A DNA stretch of 55,637 nucleotides from Gemmatimonadaceae bacterium (lineage in GTDB: Bacteria; Latescibacterota; UBA2968; UBA8231). A model generated the notes under the pieces. That model had not been told where the DNA came from. It worked only from the letters and a program-made list of their open reading frames with translations, and searched no databases. The position numbers and the translations under genes were made by a program. Shown here one piece after another: positions 16,694-25,800 of the stretch. The stretch is taken from positions 1 to 55,637 of the forward strand of contig PBSR01000268.1 of the NCBI GenBank assembly GCA_002726335.1, given 5' to 3'. Within the stretch, counting starts at the first letter, position 1. The number at the start of each line of letters is the position of its first letter.

Positions 16694-17899
16694 TCAAGCC
16701 GCCTCGATCTCACCGACATCGAGGCGGAATCCGCGACCCTTCAGCTGGTTCTGCAGGTCGGTGACATCGAGAGCGTCAGGGGTCGTGTCCAACTGCGCCG
16801 CCATCGCTGCCGCCGTGCCGCTCACTTCGCCGGTCATGGCCGCCGCCTGAATGACGCGCGTCACCTCCCAGGCCTGGCCGGCGCTGGCAATGCAGCGCCC
16901 CGCCGCCAGCAGGCCGCGGACCTGAGCGGGCAGTAGCGCGCCGAAGGGTACCTCCCAGACGTCGCGGCCCCCACGCCAGTCGGCCACCAACCCAACACAG
17001 TCATCGAAGTGCTGGTACATCTCCCCATCCTTCAGGCAGCGTCGCCCCTCGATCCGCCGGGTCGTGCGCACGTCGACCATGGCCGGAAGGCTGAGGGGAT
17101 AGGTGTCCTTGCGCCCCGTCTCACCCAACTCCTGCTGCTTCTTCCGGTAGTGCTCTCGGAGCAGACGACGGCCCTCGAGAGCGAACCGGCTGACGTCCTT
17201 CCCCCGCGTACCGCTGAATTTCCTCATGCCCTCGGGATGACCTGCACCCACATCGCTGCCGCCGACGGTGACGAGTTCCAGCAGCAAGCTGCCGTCCCCG
17301 GATCCGGCGGCGCGCCCGGCCCGGTCCAGCGAGGCGCCCAGCGCCCAGAGAGACAGGTAGTTGTCCTGCTCGACGCAGGCGGCCCCGGCGCGGAAGGCCA
17401 CGTCGGCATCGCCGGTGGCGTCCACCAGGCAGCGGGCGCTGAGCCGCCCTCTGCCGCTCTTGTTTTCCACTTCGATGCCGGTGACCCGGTCTCCCTGAAC
17501 CACCGTCTGGCAGATCAGCGTGTCGTACCAGATTTCCACGCCGGCGCCGGTCAGCTCTTCGTCGAGGGCGAGCACGAGAGAGGCTGGAGAGAACCGCGAG
17601 CCGAAACGGCTGCGGGTCTGCGGGTCTCGCCAGTCGGGTGGGATGTCTCCAGGGCCATACCTGAGCGCGGCTCTCAGCAGCTGTTCAGCGATGCCGAACG
17701 TGACCTGCTGACCCCGACTGTCGCTCAGGGGCAGATAGGCGAGCACGTTGCCGGCCGTGGCCAGGCCACCGGGAAACACGGTCTTCTCCACGAGTGCGGT
17801 GCGCGAGCCCGCCCTGGCCGCAGCCAGGGCGGCTGCGACGCCGGCGACACCGGCACCGGCGACGATGACGTCGAAGTCAGCGGCAAAGGTCTCTCTCAT
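16694..17899 (-). CDS. FAD-dependent oxidoreductase (FAD_oxidored type)
   Basis: The 401-aa protein starts with a flavin Rossmann fold (FDVIVAGAGVAGVAAALAAAR), then VEKTVFPGGLATAGNV. It has the second FAD contact LVDATGDADVAFRAGA near residue 160 and a C-terminal VRGLLAAGRCIASAGQAWE followed by MTGEVSGTAAAMA. This matches the FAD-dependent family once called glucose-inhibited-division-A-like or thiazole-synthase-like and common in environmental phyla. The substrate is unknown. It is divergent from the 612-aa paralogue gene with a 98-bp shared upstream region. Confidence 0.88.
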   Translation of the reverse strand: MRETFAADFDVIVAGAGVAGVAAALAAARAGSRTALVEKTVFPGGLATAGNVLAYLPLSDSRGQQVTFGIAEQLLRAALRYGPGDIPPDWRDPQTRSRFGSRFSPASLVLALDEELTGAGVEIWYDTLICQTVVQGDRVTGIEVENKSGRGRLSARCLVDATGDADVAFRAGAACVEQDNYLSLWALGASLDRAGRAAGSGDGSLLLELVTVGGSDVGAGHPEGMRKFSGTRGKDVSRFALEGRRLLREHYRKKQQELGETGRKDTYPLSLPAMVDVRTTRRIEGRRCLKDGEMYQHFDDCVGLVADWRGGRDVWEVPFGALLPAQVRGLLAAGRCIASAGQAWEVTRVIQAAAMTGEVSGTAAAMAAQLDTTPDALDVTDLQNQLKGRGFRLDVGEIEAA

Positions 17900-17939
17900 G
17901 CTTCATAGTGTAACGCATCCTGTGCCTGACCCACCACGG

Positions 17940-17968
17940 TTGACACCGTATCGGATTGCCGCATGTTG
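17940..17968 (+). promoter_or_regulatory. Possible sigma70-like promoter for the 612-aa gene
   Basis: A consensus -35 hexamer TTGACA lies at 17940-17945. At 16-17 bp spacing there is only a weak -10 (CATGTT/ATGTTG). It is about 35 bp upstream of a strong ribosome site (AGGAGGAG) for the ATG at 17998. The weak -10 keeps confidence low. Confidence 0.25.
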
Positions 17969-17997
17969 GCCGCCATCGACAGGAGGAGTCTCATCTG

Positions 17998-19836
17998 ATG
18001 CAGCGGATCGAAATCTCCCAGACTGCCTCGCCACCGGCGTGGGCGCTGAAGCAGCGTCGACTGCTCGACGGTATGCCCGTGGCGGCCCAGACATTCCGCG
18101 ACAAGTACGTGTCCCGTGGCGGGGGACTGCGTCGGCACGGCAAGCTCGACGACGACTACGAGTGCTTCACCAGCTGGCCGCTGGCCTACGTCATCGGTGG
18201 CGACGAGCGCCTGCTGGACTGGAGTCTGGAGTCCTGGAACGGCATCACCCGTCATTGGGCGCACGAGGCAGATGCCGTGCACCGCGAGTTCGTGCGTGCC
18301 ACCGACATGCTGCATTTGAGTGAAGGCTACGTGGGCCTGCACAACTTCGGCCTCGCCGATCCGTCGATCCCGGAAAACGTGGAACGGGCCCGGCGCTTTG
18401 CCAGCTTCTACACCGGCGACGACCCGGCTGTCGACAACTACGACTCCAAGCGACGCCTGATCCGCTCACCGATCACCGGCAGCGACGGCGCCGCCTTCAG
18501 TTCTTCAGCGACGTACGTGCTCAACTACGGGCACGCCTCGCTGCACCCGGTACTGACCGACCTCGAAGCCGGCTGGGATCAGGACGAGGGTCGGCGGCAG
18601 GAGGTGCAGCGGCTCTACGACGAGGTGGTGGTGCGCGGTGATGTGCCGATGAATCTGGCCATCTGCGGCCTGGTGACACACGCCCACCTGCTCACCGGTG
18701 AGTCCGATTTCCGCCAGTGGGTGCTCAATTATGTCGACGCCTGGATCGAGCGCACCGAAGCCAGCGGCGGCGTCATACCCGACAACGTCGGACTGTCGGG
18801 GAGGATCGGCGAGACGCGAGACGGCCAGTGGTGGGGTGGCTTCTTCGGCTGGACCGGTCGCTACTCGGTGTGGATGATCTTCCACGCCCTGGCGACCGCC
18901 GTGGAATGCGCCTGGCTGCTGAGCCGCGATCCGAAGTATCTGGCCTTCTACCGCTCACAGGTCGACTACCTGCTGGACCGAGCCATCGAGCGTGACGGTG
19001 ATCTGCTGGTGCCGTACAAGATGGGTCCTGACGGCTGGCACGACTTCCGCCCTCTGGACCCTTACATCGTCGGCCACCTGTGGCACCTGTCGATGGCCCC
19101 TGAGGACTGGGATCGTCTCGAACGTCTGCACGCGGGGGCACGCCATGGCCCGCACGCCTACGCCTATGCTGACTCACCGCTGGCCCCGGCGCCGGGGGCC
19201 GAGAAGTGGCGCCCCGATGGACCAGCGGACTGGAACCACGTGTGGCCGGACCTGTCGGGCAACAAGCTCGTGGAGAACGAGCCGGCCCATCTGCGCTGGC
19301 TGGCGGGGACCAACCCGGAGTGGCCCGAGTCGATCCTCGATGTCACGGCGGCCCAGGTGCGGCTTGCCGTCGAGCGTCTGCAGGGTGATGACTACGAGCA
19401 TGACTGGCGCAGCCAGACGGTGACGGCGCAGAATCCGGTGCTGGCTGCAGGCCTGGCGCAGATGACGATGGGAGCGCCCTTCCAGGGCTTCAATGGAGGT
19501 CTGCTGGTGGCGCGTCTGCGTTACTTCGATCCGGTGCGCCGGAGGCCGGGGCTGCCCGAGAACGTGGCAGCACTGGTGGTGAGCCTGTCAGCGGAGCGCA
19601 CGGTGGTGCAGCTGGTGAACACGAGCACCACGCAGGAGAGACGGCTCATCGTCCAGGCCGGGGCCTACGGCGAGCACACCTTCGCCGACGTGACCTGGGG
19701 GGACGGCGGGAATGACGGTCGTGTCAACGTGAATGGGAAACACCTGGAGGTGGTGCTGGCACCGGGCAGCGGGTCACGCCTGGATATCGGCACCAGGTGC
19801 TACGTCAACGATCCGACGTACGATTTCCCCTGGTGA
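17998..19836 (+). CDS. Uncharacterised 612-aa protein, paralogue of the gene at 3617
   Basis: The ATG at 17998 is fixed by AGGAGGAG about 10 bases upstream. The protein opens MQRIEISQTASPPAWALKQR and shares with its paralogue the helical N-terminal part, DNVGLSGRIGETRDGQWWGG near residue 260, a Pro/Trp-rich middle and a beta-rich tail beginning NVAALVVSLSAERTVVQLVN. No signal peptide or recognised catalytic motif is seen. Conserved Trp, Glu and His residues in both copies suggest a carbohydrate-active enzyme or binding protein, but this is inference. The 3' end overlaps the convergent sensor kinase gene by 32 bp. Confidence 0.75.
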   Translation: MQRIEISQTASPPAWALKQRRLLDGMPVAAQTFRDKYVSRGGGLRRHGKLDDDYECFTSWPLAYVIGGDERLLDWSLESWNGITRHWAHEADAVHREFVRATDMLHLSEGYVGLHNFGLADPSIPENVERARRFASFYTGDDPAVDNYDSKRRLIRSPITGSDGAAFSSSATYVLNYGHASLHPVLTDLEAGWDQDEGRRQEVQRLYDEVVVRGDVPMNLAICGLVTHAHLLTGESDFRQWVLNYVDAWIERTEASGGVIPDNVGLSGRIGETRDGQWWGGFFGWTGRYSVWMIFHALATAVECAWLLSRDPKYLAFYRSQVDYLLDRAIERDGDLLVPYKMGPDGWHDFRPLDPYIVGHLWHLSMAPEDWDRLERLHAGARHGPHAYAYADSPLAPAPGAEKWRPDGPADWNHVWPDLSGNKLVENEPAHLRWLAGTNPEWPESILDVTAAQVRLAVERLQGDDYEHDWRSQTVTAQNPVLAAGLAQMTMGAPFQGFNGGLLVARLRYFDPVRRRPGLPENVAALVVSLSAERTVVQLVNTSTTQERRLIVQAGAYGEHTFADVTWGDGGNDGRVNVNGKHLEVVLAPGSGSRLDIGTRCYVNDPTYDFPW

Positions 19837-21190
19837 CGGAAGGCAGGGCGGTGTCACCCACCGGCATCTCCACCTCGAAGCGGCAACCCCCGCCGGGCGC
19901 TTCCAGGCATGAGACCTCCCCTCCGTGGAGTCTGGCGATGCGGCGCACCAGGGCCAGTCCGAGGCCATACCCCCTGCCGCTTTCCGCCGTGCCGTCCGGA
20001 CGGTAGAACGGCTCGAAGATGCGCTGTCGTTCCGCCTCGGGAATGCCGCGACCCTGATCGGTGACCCGTAGACGGGCACGATCACCTGCACGCTCCACCG
20101 CAACGGCGATGGATCCGGTGTCACCGTGACGCACCGCGTTCTCCACCAGGTTGCGCACGAGGCGGCGCAGTAGTCGTTCGTTGCCACGGAGCGCCACCGA
20201 CTCGCCGGCAACGTCCGCCTGTGCCAGCGCCGCTTCCTCGGCGGCCAGGGCCAGCAGATCGACCTCATCGTTGCGAGCATCCAGCTCGTGGAGCGTATCC
20301 AGCCGCGATGACAGCAGGATCTCATCGATCAACTCGTCGAGCTCCTCAATGTCGGCCGCGATCTGTCCACGCAGATCGTCGCGCCCGCCGCCGCTGACCA
20401 GTTCCATGGCAACGCGCAATCGTGCCAGCGGCGTGCGCAATTCGTGCGACGCCCCCATCAGTGCCGTGCGCTGGGCGTCGACGAGCTGCTCGATGCGGGC
20501 AGTTGCGGCGTTGAAGCTGCGGGCCAGATCGGCCACCTCGTCCCTGCCTTCGACCTCGACGCGGGCGGACAGGTCGCCACTGCCGAGATCTTCGACGCGC
20601 GTGCGCAGCCGTTCGAGTCGACGGGTGAGACGGCGTGTCAACGGGGCCGCGCCCAGGCCGATGGCAACGGCCAGGGTGGCGACCATGCCGATAAAATACC
20701 AGAGCTTGTGGGGCTGATGGAAGATGACCAGAGCGAGAATGCGACCGTCCGGCAGTGTGTGTGGCAGCGTAATGCCCGGGCCATCGATGTCGTCCGACAA
20801 CTCGACATCCTCGGACGTGCGGTGCACCAGAGCGAGGTCGGCAGACCACAGCCCGACGGGCGTGCCCAGCAGTTCGGAGAAACCCTCGATGGCCTCTCTG
20901 ATATCCTCCGCTGGCGCGTCGTCGGCGGGGACGTGGTCGACCAGCAGCGCCAGTGCGCCCTTGCCGAAACGCGTTTCCTCCTCGCTGTCCTGCACATGCC
21001 AGGCGATGCTGGAACAGAGCGAAAAGAGAACCAGAACGAGAAGGATTGTGGCGTGGATCTGGTGCGCCAGGTGCCGCATGCCGGATACCTTGCGCCTGCG
21101 TACGAGATGGATGGTGACGCCAACACCCAGCACGAGCAGGGCAAAGACGGCGATCCCTGCCACCGTCAACCCGACTTCCATCATCTCCAT
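19805..21190 (-). CDS. HAMP-containing sensor histidine kinase (CpxA-like position)
   Basis: The 461-aa protein has hydrophobic segments at about residues 8-29, 47-64 and 165-183, a ~100-residue extracytoplasmic sensor region between the last two, and a HAMP domain (APLTRRLTRRLERLRTRVED). The phospho-acceptor box GASHELRTPLARLRVA has H249. The ATPase boxes are NLVENAVRHGD (N), DQGRGIPEAE (G1) and GRGYGLGLALVRRIA (G2). The start is two bases after the regulator stop, so the pair is co-expressed. Together with the CpxP-like gene it suggests sensing of envelope stress or misfolded proteins. The extra N-terminal membrane segment is unusual for CpxA. Confidence 0.88.
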   Translation of the reverse strand: MEMMEVGLTVAGIAVFALLVLGVGVTIHLVRRRKVSGMRHLAHQIHATILLVLVLFSLCSSIAWHVQDSEEETRFGKGALALLVDHVPADDAPAEDIREAIEGFSELLGTPVGLWSADLALVHRTSEDVELSDDIDGPGITLPHTLPDGRILALVIFHQPHKLWYFIGMVATLAVAIGLGAAPLTRRLTRRLERLRTRVEDLGSGDLSARVEVEGRDEVADLARSFNAATARIEQLVDAQRTALMGASHELRTPLARLRVAMELVSGGGRDDLRGQIAADIEELDELIDEILLSSRLDTLHELDARNDEVDLLALAAEEAALAQADVAGESVALRGNERLLRRLVRNLVENAVRHGDTGSIAVAVERAGDRARLRVTDQGRGIPEAERQRIFEPFYRPDGTAESGRGYGLGLALVRRIARLHGGEVSCLEAPGGGCRFEVEMPVGDTALPSVTRGNRTSDR

Positions 21191-21192
21191 CT

Positions 21193-21885
21193 TCAGTCCT
21201 GTTCCTTCGCGAACACGTACCCTGCACCACGAACCGTCAGCAAGCGTCGCGGTTTCTTCGGATCGTCCTCGATGGCGGCACGGATACGGGATACGTGTAC
21301 ATCGATACTGCGGTCGAAGGCTTCCACAGTGGTTCCCTTCAGCCGATTCATCAAGTAGTCGCGGGAGAGTACGCGGCCGGCATTGTCAGCCAGAGCCAGC
21401 AACAGATCGAACTGATACCCCGTCAGGTCACACGGCTGGTCATCAACGCTGACGACCCGCGCATCCGGACTGATCTGCAGGCGGCCGAACAGACGAACCG
21501 TCTCGTGACGCACCTTTCCCGGTGTGTGGCGACGGAGTACGGCCCGCAGTCGAGCCAGCAGTTCACGCGGACTGAAAGGTTTCGGCAGGTAGTCGTCGGC
21601 GCCGATCTCGAGGCCGACGATCCGGTCGGTCTCCTCACCCCGGGCGGTGAGCATGATGATGGGGATGTCGGAGTCGACGCGGACCCGCTTGCAGATCTCG
21701 AAGCCGTCGCCATCAGGAAGCATGACATCGAGCAGCAGTGCATCGTAGGCCTCCTGCCGCAGGCGGGTCAGGCCCGTCACAGCCCGTCGTTCGATATCGA
21801 CGGTGAAGCCGCCGCCGGCGAGATACTCCGCCACCATGGAAGCCAGGGCGCCATCGTCCTCGATCATCAGAATTCGCTGAGCCAT
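21193..21885 (-). CDS. OmpR/CpxR-type response regulator
   Basis: The 230-aa protein has a receiver domain with the acidic pair D10/D11, phospho-acceptor D53 (LLDVMLPDGDG) and K102 (LPKPFSP). A winged-helix DNA-binding domain follows, ending RSIDVHVSRIRAAIEDDP and TVRGAGYVF. The ATG at 21885 is chosen for the receiver fold and a GGAAGAG ribosome site. It is the middle gene of a CpxP-regulator-kinase operon and should control it. Confidence 0.92.
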   Translation of the reverse strand: MAQRILMIEDDGALASMVAEYLAGGGFTVDIERRAVTGLTRLRQEAYDALLLDVMLPDGDGFEICKRVRVDSDIPIIMLTARGEETDRIVGLEIGADDYLPKPFSPRELLARLRAVLRRHTPGKVRHETVRLFGRLQISPDARVVSVDDQPCDLTGYQFDLLLALADNAGRVLSRDYLMNRLKGTTVEAFDRSIDVHVSRIRAAIEDDPKKPRRLLTVRGAGYVFAKEQD

Positions 21886-21974
21886 GATTCTCTCTTCCGG
21901 AGTCAGCCTCAAGCCGCTCGATCTTCCCGGCACCCGAGAGACGCCGGGAAGGGTCATCGAGAGCCCGCGCGGCT

Positions 21975-22484
21975 CTACAGGTGACGCTGGCGCATGTGTT
22001 GGACCATCTCTGCCCGCTGCTCCGGTGTCAGCACCTCGAACATGTCGAGCGCGGCATCGACCATCCAGTCGGAGGCGGCATCGGCGATTGCGATTTCCGC
22101 CTTACGCAGGCGCTCGATCTCGGCCCGGTCGATGGAATCCTGAGACACGGCATCGAGCAGCTGTGCGTGGTGCAGGTGATGCTTCTCACGCAGAGGATAC
22201 AGCTGCTGCACCGATTCATCGACGATGGTCTGAATGCGCTGCTTCTGGTCGTCGGTGGCGTCGAACTTGCGCAGCATCCACTTCGCCGCGCTCTGCGCCC
22301 GCTCCCTGGCCTCTTCCGGCGAACTGACGTCGTGCAAGCCGTGGCCGCGATGCCAGCCATGGTGAGATATGCCGCGGCTGCAACCGGCGACATATGAGCC
22401 GATGACACCGACGAAGCCCGCGAGCGTGGCGCCGATGCAGAACCGCCACAGGCGGCGGCTGGGAGCAAGACGGGTAGCTGTCAT
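21975..22484 (-). CDS. CpxP/Spy-like periplasmic LTxxQ protein
   Basis: This 169-aa protein has an N-terminal signal segment (LWRFCIGATLAGFVGVIGSY; a Cys follows in VAGCSRG, possibly a lipobox), a His-rich stretch (HHGWHRGHGLHD), and then an all-helical region ending VLTPEQRAEMVQHMRQRH. The LTPEQR motif is the LTxxQ signature of CpxP/Spy chaperone-like and metal-resistance proteins. It would reside in the periplasm and restrain the kinase encoded two genes downstream. A perfect GAGGAGG ribosome site precedes the ATG. The His-rich stretch could bind metal. Confidence 0.82.
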   Translation of the reverse strand: MTATRLAPSRRLWRFCIGATLAGFVGVIGSYVAGCSRGISHHGWHRGHGLHDVSSPEEARERAQSAAKWMLRKFDATDDQKQRIQTIVDESVQQLYPLREKHHLHHAQLLDAVSQDSIDRAEIERLRKAEIAIADAASDWMVDAALDMFEVLTPEQRAEMVQHMRQRHL

Positions 22485-22572
22485 GGTGGACCTCCTCGGT
22501 CAGGTGGGGGCAGCATTGCTCCCCACACGACACCAATCTGGCCAGGTGATCTTGCGTTGGTTTGTCGCCCAG

Positions 22573-22587
22573 GTAAAGAAGTGTGAA
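22573..22587. promoter_or_regulatory. Candidate CpxR-like direct repeat
   Basis: GTAAA-GAAGT-GTGAA on the plus strand matches the enterobacterial CpxR box GTAAA-N5-GTAAA with one mismatch. It lies about 90-100 bp upstream of the CpxP-like start, where an autoregulatory site would be expected. A match to a short consensus can arise by chance. Confidence 0.35.
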
Positions 22588-22607
22588 GTGGTAATCGACA
22601 GGAGTGT

Positions 22608-23903
22608 TCAGGCGACTTCCTTGAGCACCTTCGCCGCCGCCGCCGTGGTCTGGTCGATCAACTCCTCGGTATGCGCCGTCGAGATGAATCCAGCCTCAAA
22701 GGCCGAAGGCGCCAGGTAGATCCCCGCCGCCAGCATGCCGGCGAAGTAGCGGGTGAACAACTCCGTGTCGGCCTCCTGCACCTGGGTATAGTTGGTGACC
22801 GGCCCCGGGTGGAAGTACATCCCGACCATGGATCCACACTGGGCGATCGTTGCTGCCACGCCGGCGTCGGCGGTAGCGGACCTCATGCCCTCCACCCAAC
22901 GGGCGCCGAGAGCTTCGAGCTGGCCGTAGGGATCGGTGTCAGCCAGGTGGCGCACCGTGGCCAGGCCGGCGGTCATGGCCAACGGGTTGCCGGACAATGT
23001 GCCAGCCTGATAGACCGGTCCCGACGGCGCCAGCTGCGCCATCAGGTCGGCACGACCGCCGAAGGCCCCCACGGGCAGACCGCCACCGATGACTTTCGAA
23101 TAGGTACTCAGATCGGGGGTGATGCCGAAGCGCTCCTGGGCGCCGCCGAGGGCGACGCGGAACCCTGTCATCACCTCGTCGAAGATGAGGACGATGCCCG
23201 TCTCGCTGCACAGGTCGCGTACACCCTGCAGGTACCCCTCGTCAGGCAGGACGAGTCCCATGTTGCCGGCAACAGGTTCGAGAATGACGGCGGCGATCTG
23301 GTCGGCGCCGATGCCGTCTACCGTCTGCCGCAGCACGTCGAGATCGTTGTACTCGATGCTGACCGTGCGCCGGGCGATATCGTCGGGTACGCCGGGGGAA
23401 CCGGAGATGCCGAAAGTGGCCACGCCGGAGCCGGCCTCCACCAGGAGTGAATCAGAGTGCCCGTGGTAACAGCCGTTGAACTTGATGATCACGTCGCGGC
23501 CGGTGGCGCCGCGAGCCAGACGCAGGGCGGTCATGCAGGCTTCGGTGCCTGAGTTCACCATGCGGACCATCTCCAGCGACGGCACGACCCGGGTCAGCAA
23601 TTCTGCCATCTCTACCTCGAGATCGGTGGGGGCGCCGAAGCTGGTGCCCCGATCGAGGACGGCGCGCAGAGCGTCGATGACGACCGCCGGACGGTGACCG
23701 AGCACCATCGGTCCCCAGGAGCCGACGTAGTCGATGTAGCGGTTGCCGTCGGCGTCGGTCACGTGAGCACCGTCGGCGCCGGCGATGAAGAGGGGATCGC
23801 CACCCACCGCTTTGAAGGCGCGCACGGGACTGTTCACACCACCGGGGATCACACCCGTGGCACGCTGGAAGAGGGACCGGGAGTTGGAAAGGTCAGAACT
23901 CAT
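22608..23903 (-). CDS. hemL: Glutamate-1-semialdehyde 2,1-aminomutase
   Basis: This 431-aa PLP enzyme converts glutamate-1-semialdehyde to 5-aminolevulinate, the C5 route to haem. It aligns along its whole length with HemL by recalled motifs: PGGVNSPVRAF at residue 20, MVNSGTEACMTALRLARG at 115, KFNGCYHGHSD at 141, the aspartate FDEVMTGFRV at 241 and the Schiff-base lysine K270 in TYSKVIGGGLPVGAFGG. Length and ends are normal for the family. It is cytosolic and stands alone here, upstream of the Cpx-like operon on the same strand. Confidence 0.97.
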   Translation of the reverse strand: MSSDLSNSRSLFQRATGVIPGGVNSPVRAFKAVGGDPLFIAGADGAHVTDADGNRYIDYVGSWGPMVLGHRPAVVIDALRAVLDRGTSFGAPTDLEVEMAELLTRVVPSLEMVRMVNSGTEACMTALRLARGATGRDVIIKFNGCYHGHSDSLLVEAGSGVATFGISGSPGVPDDIARRTVSIEYNDLDVLRQTVDGIGADQIAAVILEPVAGNMGLVLPDEGYLQGVRDLCSETGIVLIFDEVMTGFRVALGGAQERFGITPDLSTYSKVIGGGLPVGAFGGRADLMAQLAPSGPVYQAGTLSGNPLAMTAGLATVRHLADTDPYGQLEALGARWVEGMRSATADAGVAATIAQCGSMVGMYFHPGPVTNYTQVQEADTELFTRYFAGMLAAGIYLAPSAFEAGFISTAHTEELIDQTTAAAAKVLKEVA

Positions 23904-23984
23904 GGCAGGAGAGGCTCCGGGGTGGGATCGGGTACGGTAAGGACGTTTGAGGAAAACCTACGGAAGCGGCTCGTCCGGGGACAC

Positions 23985-24287
23985 TCAACGACCCGGGAAC
24001 AGGGTGCTCTGCACGAGGGTGATGTAAGCGTCAGCCACCCTGCCTGAGAAACCCCGCTTGATGAAGTCAGCACGCAGCGTTGCCGCCGGCGTCCCGGCGG
24101 CGAGCCGCACGAAGGTGTAGCGGATTACGTCACGAGGTGATGATTTGACCGTGACGTCGCCGGCCTTGGCGCCCGGTCCCTCGGCCTTCAGCTCCTCGAT
24201 GAGGGCCCCGGCATCGAGGGGTTCTTCGGCTCGAGGTGTCCTGGCAGGCTTGTCATCGCCACCGAAGATTCGCTTCCAGATTCCCAT
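23985..24287 (-). CDS. Small uncharacterised cytoplasmic protein
   Basis: The 100-aa product starts MGIWKRIFGGDDKPARTP, a basic N-terminus common in small adaptor-like proteins, followed by a charged low-complexity stretch and a helical C-terminus (DVIRYTFVRLAAGTPAATLR). GGAGG ends directly at an upstream ATG at 24293, leaving proper spacing only for the ATG at 24287, which decides the start. I do not recognise the family. It lies 81 bp upstream of hemL on the same strand, so a shared transcript is possible. Confidence 0.55.
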   Translation of the reverse strand: MGIWKRIFGGDDKPARTPRAEEPLDAGALIEELKAEGPGAKAGDVTVKSSPRDVIRYTFVRLAAGTPAATLRADFIKRGFSGRVADAYITLVQSTLFPGR

Positions 24288-24401
24288 CCGCATCCTCCGG
24301 TCAGTTCGTTTACAGGATCGTGACACGCCGTTACCTTCGAAACATCCGTTCCCGCACTCTACTTCTTCGACAGCATTCCCTCAAGCCAGCCGTTTCATAG
24401 A

Positions 24402-25799
24402 ATGGCCCGGATCCCCCTGCGCTCGCGTGCCTGGCACGGCGACGAACAGATCGAGTTGCCCGTCCCGGACGCCTGGCATGTGGACATTCTCGGTCCGGCC
24501 GACGCGCCGGAACTGTCAGAGGAAGGTGTGCGTCAGGCGCTGTCCCGGCCTCATGCCGGACCGTCGTTGACCGAACTGGCAAGAGGCAAGTCCACGGCGC
24601 TGCTCGTCATCGACGATCTCGGCCGGCCGACGCCGGCGCACCGCATCGTACCGCATCTGCTGGTGTTGCTCGAAGCCGCCGGTATCGGCGCCGATGGCAT
24701 ATCCTTCCTCGTGGCCACCGGTTCGCACCGCCAGCTCACACATCAGGAGGCTGAGCGCAAACTCGGCGCCCACATCGTTGCACGTTATCCGGTGCACAGT
24801 CACGACGCCTTCGACGACGACCTGTGTGACCTGGGACGGTTGCCCTCGGGTATGCCCGTCATCGTCAATCGGCGTGTACTCGACGCCGATCTCGTTATCG
24901 GCGTCAGCTGCATCCTGCCGCATACGCTGGCCGGTTTCAGCGGCGGCGGCAAGATCATGTTACCCGGCTGCGCCGGCATTCTCAGTATCTCCGAGCTGCA
25001 CAGTTTCGAGGCCAAGCGCCAGCGGGCCCAGGTGGAGCCATCGCCGCGACGTCCCGACGCCCGTGACGTCATCGAGGCCTTCGCTGAACGCGCAGGTCTT
25101 GCGTTCTCGGTGAATACGGTGATCAACTCCCGGCGCCAGGTAGCCGCCATCGTCGCCGGGGACTTCCGCGCGGCTCACGCCGAAGCGGTGACCCGTGCGG
25201 TCGAGGTATACCGGACAGAAGTCCCGGACGAGCTGCGCCAAACGGCCGACATCGTCATCGCCAACGGCTATCCTCTCGATGCCGATCCGGTGCAGGTGTC
25301 GAAGTCGCAGTGGCCGCGCAGGTTGTTTCCGCAGGCGGACATGATCCTCTACGACCCGGCTTGTGACGGCATCGCCTACCACGGTTGGAGTGAATTCCAG
25401 AAGGCGTCGGTGACGAACATGATCTGTGGCACCATCAGCGAGGCGCGTACCGACGGGCGGTATCCTGCCCCGCTGAGCGCCCTGTTGGCGCGACCCCTGC
25501 TGCGCCGGCTGGGACATTGGCGGTTGCGCGCCGAGGCGGAGCGTACCGATGTCAGCTACCGGGCGTATCGGGAGGAACGCGGCACGATCCACACCAACAC
25601 CATCGCCAAGCGTGTGATGGCCAAGCGGGCGCGGCTGGTCATCTGCTCCGCGTCCTTCCCGGAGTGGAAACGGGTGGTGCAGTTTCCCAACAGCGTGTTG
25701 TTACCTGACTGGGAGGCGGTTGCGGCTGCCGGCTATCTGCCCGATGAACCGCGTCGTGTCGCCGTCATCCCCTGCGCCCCGCTGCAGATCCCCGCCTGA
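24402..25799 (+). CDS. LarA-family (nickel-dependent lactate racemase-like) protein
   Basis: The 465-aa protein has the LarA N-terminal pattern: LLVIDDLGRPTPAHRIVPHLL near residue 67, FLVATGSHRQLTHQE with H109 where LarA has a nickel-pincer His, VHSHD near 132, and GFSGGGKIMLPGCAGILSI near 190. LarA homologues racemise or epimerise 2-hydroxyacids using a nickel-pincer nucleotide made by LarBCE. None of those cofactor genes is nearby, so they would have to be elsewhere. It is convergent with the flippase gene, with one base between the stop codons. Confidence 0.82.
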   Translation: MARIPLRSRAWHGDEQIELPVPDAWHVDILGPADAPELSEEGVRQALSRPHAGPSLTELARGKSTALLVIDDLGRPTPAHRIVPHLLVLLEAAGIGADGISFLVATGSHRQLTHQEAERKLGAHIVARYPVHSHDAFDDDLCDLGRLPSGMPVIVNRRVLDADLVIGVSCILPHTLAGFSGGGKIMLPGCAGILSISELHSFEAKRQRAQVEPSPRRPDARDVIEAFAERAGLAFSVNTVINSRRQVAAIVAGDFRAAHAEAVTRAVEVYRTEVPDELRQTADIVIANGYPLDADPVQVSKSQWPRRLFPQADMILYDPACDGIAYHGWSEFQKASVTNMICGTISEARTDGRYPAPLSALLARPLLRRLGHWRLRAEAERTDVSYRAYREERGTIHTNTIAKRVMAKRARLVICSASFPEWKRVVQFPNSVLLPDWEAVAAAGYLPDEPRRVAVIPCAPLQIPA

Positions 25800-25800
25800 T

